DNA from: Petaurus breviceps papuanus
Taxonomy: Eukaryota > Chordata > Mammalia > Diprotodontia > Petauridae
Direction of reading: 5' to 3'
Length of the DNA stretch: 64,000 nt
NCBI GenBank assembly: GCA_028583685.1
Contig: JAMXIF010001178.1
Coordinates: 847,697-911,696 of the forward strand
The notes under the pieces are model-generated. The model was not told the DNA's origin. It worked only from the letters and a program-made list of their open reading frames with translations, and made no database searches. Position numbers and translations under genes: made by a program. Below, in pieces: positions 56,196 to 64,000 of this stretch; the stretch's first letter is position 1; each line of letters starts with the position of its first letter.

Positions 56196-58345
56196 TTGTA
56201 GAGGGAGTAAAAAACCCACATGAGGAAAAATACTGGAGGCCTGATGTTTCCTGAGGCAGCCTTTCATTCCTGAGAATGCAACCACGAAGCAAAAATACAT
56301 CACTGAAAGAAACCAGATGAGGCTTACAACTTCCCACATTTCAAAGATTTTGCTGTTGTTGAATAATAAGCTTTAAGATCTGGAGGATGGCCCTCATATA
56401 CTTAGCTGCCCTCATCCATGATTTGCTTGACAGATGACTGTTGTCCTCCTGGGATCGTCTGAGCATCCAAGCTGTTGTTCATCTAGCAAGGTGACCAGCT
56501 CTACTTAATGCTAATTATCACTCCCAAAGAGTAGGAAGCCCAATATAATGGAAAAGAATACAAGACTTGGAATTAGGAGAGACAGGTGTTGAGTCCTTCC
56601 TCCAACAATTATTATTTGTGTGTTTGAATTTGGGTTTCCATCTAAGCTAAGTGCAGGTAATAGCAGTACTCCTTACCTCATAGGGTTTATGAGAATCAAC
56701 TAAAATAACACATAGAAAATGGTTTTTAATCTTGAAGTATTATACAGATGAGGAAAGAAGGGAATAAACATTTATTAAATGCCTACTATGTGCCAGGTGC
56801 CTTACAAATATCCTCTCAATGACAGAAACTATCCAGGGCTAAGAATCCCTAATGAAGGCAGCTAATTGAAAACTTTAATATTAATCAACAGATGAAAACT
56901 GCTTATTTGTAGACAGGACATGGCAGGGTCCACTTAATTTTTGTCTTTATATTCTCAGTTCCTAGCCTAGCACTTGGCACTTAGTAAGTACTCAATAAAT
57001 ACTTAATGGCTAATGAGTAACAAGGCTTAGTCTTATAGAGAGGGGGTGTGTGCGTAATTAATTGAAAGGTTCATCTTTTGAAAAATGCAAAGTCCTCTGG
57101 GAGGCGTGCATGTTAAAATTCTGTGTGTGTCTTCTGGGTTATTCTCCTGGTAGCAACGAGAGCAGGGCAAAGGACAGAAGGAGATTGCCAGTCTCACAAT
57201 CAGCCTGCTCACATCTGTCAACATGGAAATAGAGAGTGTTGAGCTCTCTGGAAGGCATCCCAGATGATGACCCATGAACACCAAGCCGAGTGTTTGGCCT
57301 CATCACCGAGGTGGGGGTGGGGTGTGTGTGTGTGTGTGTGAGAAAGTTCAGGACAGATGGTCTCAGAAGAAACAGGGCTTGGTCTCCTGTGATGTAGAGG
57401 GACTGTATGTCAGGTCAGTAATAACTGACTTTGAATCTTGCTTCTCACACTTGCTGGGGAACTCAATTACACCTAAGCCCGTTTTCCCCTCTGTAAAAGG
57501 GGGATAACAATGCCTCTGGCATTTGAATCTCTGTAGTTTTTCTGAAGTTCAAATCAGACCATGTCTGTATGTAAAGAGTTTTGCCAACCTCAAAAGCATG
57601 AGGACGACAGTGCAGATCCATCTCTGAGGTCTGACTGGGGGGTAGGGAAGGGAAGAAGAAGAGTTTTTGCCTCAGGTCAACAGTATATGGGATAGGGTTT
57701 AGACTTGGGATTTCATTGACACAGAGAAGGAACTCCCTCATGATAAAATCCCTCTCCCAACGTAAGTCAGCACCTTCTCTGCAACTCAAAAGTTGGGACT
57801 TGCCTAGAGCACTGAGAGATTTAGTGATTTGCTCAGGGTCTCAAAGCCAGCATGTGTCAGATGCAAAACTTGAACCCAGGTCTCCTAGCTAGTTCTGCAC
57901 TGAGGCTGAGTGAATAGAGAGCTGAGCCAAGAAGGTCTGGACCAGCCTCTGAAATACACTGGATATGGGAAGCTGGGCAGGTCCCTGCATTTGGCTCCAG
58001 GCAACTCTCTAAGATGCTAAGTTGCTGAGGAGGTGCTACATGAAGTGGTGGGGAGTCTCCTCTCAGGGAGTTCCCCATTTAACAATGAAGTCAGAGGCCC
58101 ACCAAGTCTTCAGTTTGGCATTATCTAAATCACTCACTCCAGGATGGGTCATCTTTCTGGGATTGTCTCCATGGCCCTGGGGCTGGAAAAGTTGAAAGTG
58201 CTGGGACCCAACAGGCAGAAACTGCCAGGAGCCCCCTCAAACCTGCCCTTGGGCCTTGGACCCAGAGAAACCCTAAGAGCTGCAGTGGGCAAATCCAAAA
58301 CTAAGCCTTTTTGAGTCCCAGAAAAATTCCCACAAGTGACTACCA
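56196..58345. other. intergenic with MIR/L2 fragments
   Basis: A MIR lies at about 56530-56720, an L2-like repeat at 56760-56830 and an L2 3' end at about 56930-57015. A GT run is at 57321-57340, a MIR at about 57405-57590 and an inverted MIR piece at 57790-57900. No coding sequence is seen. Confidence 0.6.
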
Positions 58346-60132
58346 CTCAAAGAGCTTTTCAAATAATTGCTTTATGAAAAACAAAAATTGTGCAATTTAG
58401 ATCAAATATACATTTTTCACAAAATTAGACCTGACCGGCAAAGGCACTTTTCCAAAAGAAGCCCATCCGGCAGCCATGGACCCCATTTGCTGTTCTCCCA
58501 AGAGCTGCAAAGACCCCAGGATCCCCTCTCACCCTCCCCCACCTCAACTTTTCTGGCTTTGCCCTCCCCCCTCAGTAAAAGTGCTATTAGATTTAAACTT
58601 TAGGTTACTTTGAGCAAGATGCTCCAACTTTCTCTCCCCATGACAATCAGCTCCTTCCCATCCTTTTCTTCTCCGTAAACACTGATAAAGAGAGGAGGGA
58701 TGTTGAGCTCTGGAGGACCTTCTGTGAAACATGAGCAGCAAAGACCCAGAATGCCAGCCCTACCCTTCTCCCTCAGCCTGAAAGACGACCCCCAAAGGCT
58801 GCCTGGCGACCCTAGATCCCAGGGAACACTTGGCCTGAGTGCGCCTCCCAGACGTGCTCCTCAGGACCCCCTCGGGCAGTCTGACAGGGAAGCCACCACC
58901 GTAGCCCTAGCAAAAGGGCAAAGGTCTGGACTTTGCTCCCTCTGGGGCACCAAGCTAGACTTAGCACGAGGGAAAGTCATTGTACCCATCAGTTATCTCC
59001 TAGACTGGCTGACTAAAGTTAGCTTGGGAAGAATGCCAAGCTATTCACTGAATCCCAGCCCCCTCAACAAGCCCACTAACTGTGGGCAACTTTGTCTCGT
59101 CCTACTCCTCAGAGGGCCAGCAATGGCTACTTCCAAAGACCTCATGTCTCTAACAACTAGGCTGATGGTCTGAGGGCAGGCTCAGCTCTCCTGGGTCATG
59201 GAGGGCAGGGAACTCACTGCTCAGTATACTCTCTCCCTTCTCTCCTTGACCACAGTCTAAAAAGGAACAAGGTCTGTTTAGACACAAGGAGAGCATTCTG
59301 AACTGTGTACCCTGGACTATTGCTGTAATAATGCTAATATAAAATAGAACTCTCTTCACCCCATCCACCCAAGTTCCAGGAATAATCGGGCAAGGAATTT
59401 AGAGACATGGCTGTGCCACCTCTAATTTTAGGTCTCTAGGAACTCAGGCATCACCAAATGGGGTCTTTGCCAGCAGCATAGGCTGCCTGTTCATTCAGGG
59501 GGATTTTTGCAGCTCCCCAGAGTGCCAGAACTTGAGCAGTAAGATATAGAAAGGCTCAGAGAGAAGGAAGTAGAAGGCTGGGCATTTTCATACTTGCTGT
59601 GGCAATGGCAGCCTGGAAGTTTGTTCCTAATACCTGAGCTGGACACCGGTGGGCAGAGTAAGGATGATAAGGGTATGTATGATGTTAACTTCAGTGCCAA
59701 GTCAGACCACATATCTCCCAAAAGACAGGGAAGGCTTCTCCCCATTCTCCCCAAAAGTCATTCATTCACTTGGACAAGACCTCAAACTCCAGAGAGATGG
59801 TAATCTGGTTCTCCTAGTAAGGGTCACTCACAGCACAGGACCTTCACTGTTCAGCTTGTGGGATAGAAGAGAGAATGTCTCAGGGCCCAATTGTAGGGAG
59901 GATTAATGGGGAGGAAGGCATAGATAGTATAGAAACCACATCCATGGCTGACAAGGGAAGGAAGCCCAAAGGAAGATGGCAAGAAGAGAGCCTCTGGAGA
60001 GGGTGACCCAGAATGAAAGCCCAGGGGAGGCACCAGGGAGGTGGAAACCATGACATCTGGCAACAGGAAGGGGAGGTCCCTCTGTTCATCCTCTCTCACC
60101 CTGGGCAGAGGGGCAGGGGATGGTGCCTAGGG
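58346..60132 (-). other. AGPAT2: AGPAT2 3' UTR and flank, end uncertain
   Basis: From the AGPAT2 stop leftward there are about 1.8 kb with no SINE, LINE or MIR, as expected of a long 3' UTR. No AATAAA was spotted on the minus strand. A variant CATAAA (58370-58375, minus strand) in an AT-rich patch at about 58360-58425 is the best candidate end. The true UTR may be shorter. Confidence 0.4.
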
Positions 60133-60305
60133 CTACTGCACAGGCTGCGAGGTTGGGCCATTGGTCCCATTTTCATTCAGCTTGTCAGATAGTCTGAAAA
60201 ATGTCTCTTTCATGACAGAATGGCAGGTCTCTAGCAATTCTGGGATGTCAGTCACTGTCAGGCCTTCTGTCTTGATTGGATCCAGCACTTCTACTTTGAT
60301 CTTCC
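60133..60305 (-). CDS. AGPAT2: AGPAT2 final coding exon
   Basis: Acceptor (minus strand) CTTGTTTCCAG before 60305; encodes [19 protein letters not shown] through NGPTSQPVQ and TAG at 60133-60135. A split Gly codon joins it to the previous exon. Confidence 0.95.
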
Positions 60306-63099
60306 CTGGAAACAAGAAGGGCAGAAAGAGAGATATGTCCTGCTGCTGCTGTGGAAATTGCTGCTGAGCAATTCTGGATGCATTTTGGTGCCTGAGGTCA
60401 GGCTCTTTCTTAAAACACCACAGAATGTATACCATGCCTGGTCCTATTCCCCCAACCCAAACAGGTCACAGGGGCTAGGGCTCTCTTGCTCTAAGCATGA
60501 CCCCTGCCCTCCCAAGGCCCAGCACCAGGATTTTCCATCTAGCCACCACTAAAAGAGAAGAGATCAGAGAAGGCTTACAGCTAGACAATGGAGAGATTCA
60601 TATAACATGGGCTACTGGAGGGACAAGTCATTTAAGGTAATATTACAACTGTACACAAAAAACATACACAGAGATGAAACACATGTGCACAGATGCCTAG
60701 AATGGAGGGGATATTTCAGAGCCCATCTGGGTATAAGCTATGCCAAGACAATCCCCACCAAAGGCTATTTCTGGAGCTCCCCCCAGAAACAGGCTCCCAT
60801 AACTAGCTTGGCTCAGACTCAGGTCCAGTTTCCTCCTGCTTACCCTCTTATGGAAGCCCTGACCAATAGGAACAAGGAAGGCAGATACTCTGCTTTCCTG
60901 GGGCAGCACAGCACCTGCACTCTGCGCATATCCAATGTGATGGTTCACCTGGGCTCCTGCCAGTGGCTTGGGCCCACAATCTTTGGATTCCTTCTTCCCC
61001 CGACCCCCCAAGTATCTCCAGAAAAGATAGCAGCTGTTCTGAGTACTGGTACAGCCATCCCTGTCTGCCTGATACCAGCAGGGCCAAAGACTGCTTAGAG
61101 GATTCATAAGCCATGATGAACTTTTTATACCTGGAGACCTCTGCCAAGGGCATGCATAGTAATCTCCACATACAGCTCTGGTGCCAGACTTCAGACCATT
61201 CTCCAAGGGCTCTCCTGTCAATCACTCATTAGAACCTCACAGAAATTCCTGGGAAGGAAGGAGGCTGGGCAGGACTTGTTGGCCCCATTTGACAAATGAG
61301 GAAACTGAGGTTCAGAAATGTTACTGCTAGGATAAATATTCAATTACATAGGAATGCAGAGGCTCTAAATCTGGAAGAGGCTTGAAAGTTCAGTCACAAT
61401 ATTATCGATTTAAACTCAGTTGAACCCCAGAAGGCATTTAGTTCAATTTCTTCATTTTACAGATGAAAAAACTAAGGCCCAGGGAGGTCAAGGGATGATC
61501 TGAACCCATGTTCTGTCTCCAAAAGCCAGCTGATTCCCTTCCACAACAAGATACCTCAACTCAATCACTTTACATTCTTCTTGAGGAAGATGACACATCA
61601 TGCACAGCTTGATAATGACAGAGTCAAAGTCAGCACTGGGGTACCCTGGCCCCAAGTTCATCACCATATACTACACGGAACAGAGACTTGTGGGTCAAGT
61701 GAAGAGCAGCTTACAGACTGATCAGGCAACCAAAGACTAGAGAAAAGAACAAGAAACCTATTTCCCTTGGATTAGACTTTGGCCTGATCTCCCAGGTAGG
61801 TTGTGTATTTAAAGGTGTTAAGCCATGGTAGGACTAGTAGTTATCTTTCGTCATCCAGTGAAAGCTTCTTCCCCAAGGATTGAAAATCACCAAGTGCCTC
61901 TTGTTTCTAATGATTCCTGGACAATGGGCTTCCTTGATTTGCCCTGGTACTACAACTTAAGAAAAGTATCCTAACTAAGTCATTCCAATCTCACTGGTCC
62001 CAGTTCTGGACAAAGAAGGCTTTATGTAATAGGTGACTAACCCAAGCTCCTTAAACTTGGGAAAGGCAGAGGGACACCACGTCAAGCCTCTTCACTTCAG
62101 TTTCCTCATCTGCCAAATGGGGGGACCTACTACCACCCTCCCAAGGATGGGTCTGAAATGTGCTCTGTAGAGTATCAAATACCGGTTCAACGGAGCTGCC
62201 TGAAGTACCCAAAGTCCTGTTCCACCTCATTCCTGCTTGGGGACCAAAGGATTCTTTTCATTTTAAAATACAAAATATGCCTCCAAGTAATTCAACTTGA
62301 TTTTTTCTTCTCTGTTGAACCCAGCCTATGGCTCACCATTTGTAGCCAGCACTTAATAATGCCAGAGTCAGGATGCCAAGCACAAGAATGTACTGGTAGT
62401 ATCCTAGCTCTTGCCAATATCTGGTTAGCACTGTGCCTTACATATATTAGGTCCCTAGGAGAAGGCAAATCTGACAGTTTGTTTATCCTCCAGATCGTAG
62501 AGAAAGAACTCCGAGCCAAGCTTCAAGAACCCAAGAAGGCTGACTAAGAAGTATAATCCATAAAAAGAATACTAGCCTGGGGGGTTTGAGAGACCTAGGT
62601 TCTAATCCCGACCCTGTCATAAACCAGCTGGGTGACCTTGGACAAGTCAGGGTCCTTCCCTTCTTGGGCCTCTGTTTCCTCATCTATAAAATGGGGGAAG
62701 AAGGAAACTAGGTGACTTATTCCACCATCCCAAACCCCATGCCCTCAGGAATGGGGAAAGAATTTGGGTTTTACTCCTTTCAGATACCAAAGATTCAAAC
62801 TGGCCTACTCTGTGGGCCTACCTAGGGAAATATGAAGGGGGAAAAAAACCCTTCAAAAATAATGGGCAGAGGGGCTTAATATAAACAAAACCAACCTTAC
62901 TGATTAGACTGAAACTTAGATCCTGAGAGCTTCCTTCTTAACAGCCCGGAAGGAGAAGCAGATCAAGGAAAGGGGATTACAACAGAGACACATTCACATA
63001 CATAGCCAGGTAGTCACACGAAATACCTGAAGTGAAGATCTTCTTTTCTGGATGATAAAAGGAAGAGAATGAAGAATACACCACAGGAATGATCGGCAC
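60133..63099 (-). CDS. AGPAT2: AGPAT2, last two coding exons (partial gene)
   Basis: Minus-strand exons 63027-63099 and 60133-60305 join in frame to encode [60 protein letters not shown] and [21 protein letters not shown], then stop. Human AGPAT2 has [20 protein letters not shown] and GLTAADVPALVDTCHRAM here, and ends QPAQ. VPIIPVV is acyltransferase motif IV; the NHX4D and EGTR motifs must lie in upstream exons beyond 64000. The enzyme is an ER membrane 1-acylglycerol-3-phosphate O-acyltransferase converting lysophosphatidic acid and acyl-CoA to phosphatidic acid; its loss causes congenital generalised lipodystrophy type 1 in humans. It converges on EGFL7, as in human. Confidence 0.95.
60306..63026 (-). 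other. AGPAT2 last intron
   Basis: Noncoding. Inverted MIR pieces lie at about 61255-61335 (ATGAGGAAACTGAGGTTCAG) and 61430-61550, a MIR core near 62095-62130 and a MIR at about 62575-62705. Long minus-strand frames at 60697-61225 carry no recognised domain. Confidence 0.75.
63027..63099 (-). CDS. AGPAT2: AGPAT2 penultimate coding exon
   Basis: 73 bases; acceptor CTCACTCCTAG before 63099 and donor TCAG|GTATTT after 63027 (minus strand). Encodes [20 protein letters not shown] and IFTS plus one base of Gly. Confidence 0.95.
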
Positions 63100-64000
63100 C
63101 TAGGAGTGAGGCAAAGAAGCCACCAATGAGAACATGCTGGAGAGGTTAAAACATGGGGCTCACAGAATGGGTGAATGTGGCAGGCCTCAGGCCTCCCTCT
63201 GAGGGCCACTCCCTTGGTACCATGCGCAGAGGAACTCCCTCCTTGCTCCCAGGGATGAGCCTGAGAAAGCCTAAGCCAGCCACTCAATCTTCACCTGCTG
63301 CCAAATAAGTCAAGTACTGCCCATCCTACCCACTGGTGGCAGATAAAATCATGTGATACCTATGCCATTTCTAGACCTATTTTAGGGATTGTCTGAATGT
63401 TCCTAGTCCCTCTAGAAACAACCCCCTGCTTTCCACAGAAAAGGTTTTGCCACCTTCAGGAAGTCCAAGACCAACAGCCATTAGCCAAAGGGGCTTTAAA
63501 AAGAAAGCTAAAAAATGGAGTCCACTGTCTCATGATCCCTTTTGGAACAGCTAAGAAGTAGGCCAGGGTGGAGAGTTCCATCTAGTCCAGAAGTAGGCCA
63601 GGGTGGAGAGTTCCATCCAGTCCAGCTGTATGCCACATGAGAAGCCCTCTGCTGCTGGGATGTCAGACCTTGAAAGTTGAACCGGATTTCACTGTTCATC
63701 TCTGGCTGTCCTTTTTCCTGCCTAATCTCTTTGGAAGGAAGAAGTATAGTGAAGTAGGGCCTCCCATCTAACCACATCTGTCTGCTGTTTCATACTGCAC
63801 TTGCCTTCAGTCTGATCTCCAGCCTCCTTTGGGAAGTGGAATGGCACCCTGCACTCAGTGATGAACATTCTCATACCTGCTCATAACCTTCACATTCCAG
63901 TGATTCTGAACTGGTGAAGGTCATCATCCAAACTCCATTTCTTTCCCCCCTCCTACTCTTCCCCCACCAACTGATTCCTTATTCCCACCCCTTCAATCCT
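63100..64000 (-). other. AGPAT2 intron running off the window
   Basis: No further AGPAT2 exon (expected to encode the EGTR region and end near AFYLAVQAQ) is found before the edge. A 35-bp unit is duplicated in tandem at 63556-63625. Otherwise unique sequence. Confidence 0.7.
63556..63625. repeat. two-copy 35-bp tandem duplication
   Basis: AAGTAGGCCAGGGTGGAGAG plus TTCCATCTAGTCCAG (63556-63590) is repeated at 63591-63625 with one change (CATCC for CATCT). It looks recent. Confidence 0.95.

Noticed and set aside
58700-59173. 157-residue plus-strand frame
   Set aside because: It is antisense to the probable AGPAT2 3' UTR, has no recognised domain, and no promoter was seen.
60697-61225. 174- and 125-residue minus-strand frames
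   Set aside because: They sit in the last AGPAT2 intron, in the wrong place for any AGPAT2 exon, and show no acyltransferase motif.
63100-64000. Search for a further AGPAT2 exon
   Set aside because: Neither the EGTR motif nor the AFYLAVQ-like end is encoded on the minus strand here; the exon must lie beyond the window.

Overview
The window is mammalian nuclear DNA, almost certainly from a marsupial. It is full of short interspersed repeats of marsupial type: tRNA-like SINEs opening with a GGCAGCTAGGTGGC-type head, MAR1-type SINEs with an RTE-like tail, marsupial L1 3' ends, and many old MIR and L2 copies. The genes are split by GT-AG introns. The short SINE form recalls Australian marsupials, but species cannot be fixed by eye.

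Two protein genes and one microRNA are firmly supported. EGFL7, on the plus strand, is complete in coding sequence: eight coding exons from 38351 to 50227, 281 residues, with a signal peptide, EMI domain, two EGF domains and a C-terminal coiled coil. MIR126 lies in its intron after the fifth coding exon (43235-43319), and both mature arms match the human arms as I recall them. AGPAT2, on the minus strand, contributes only its last two coding exons (63027-63099 and 60133-60305); the rest lies beyond the right edge. The genes are tail to tail, the same order as on human 9q34.3, so the left half should be the NOTCH1-EGFL7 intergenic interval.

Layout. 1-27 kb: no supported protein gene; interspersed repeats with unique islands, three of which look like candidate enhancers (5.0-5.2, 14.0-14.6 and 25.8-25.9 kb). 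Notable repeats are a 7SL RNA pseudogene nested in a hAT-like element (17317-17609) and a solo LTR on the minus strand (19249-20456). 27.3-27.7 kb: a FOX/GATA/ETS cluster with a TATA-like box, the best candidate for the endothelial EGFL7/miR-126 promoter. 32.9-34.2 kb: a CpG island followed by a strongly purine-rich stretch, probably a second promoter and the start of EGFL7 transcription. 38.3-50.2 kb: EGFL7 coding exons and MIR126. 50.2-52.1 kb: EGFL7 3' end, plus an unexplained exon-like block. 52-58 kb: repeats. 58.3-64 kb: AGPAT2 3' UTR, last exons and intron.

EGFL7 encodes a secreted endothelial factor, and miR-126 is processed from the same primary transcript, so one promoter system is expected to drive both. 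AGPAT2 is a separate ER phospholipid-synthesis gene. I found no wholly new system. The points most worth checking are the candidate promoter and enhancers, the exon-like block at 51.6 kb and the nested repeat structures.
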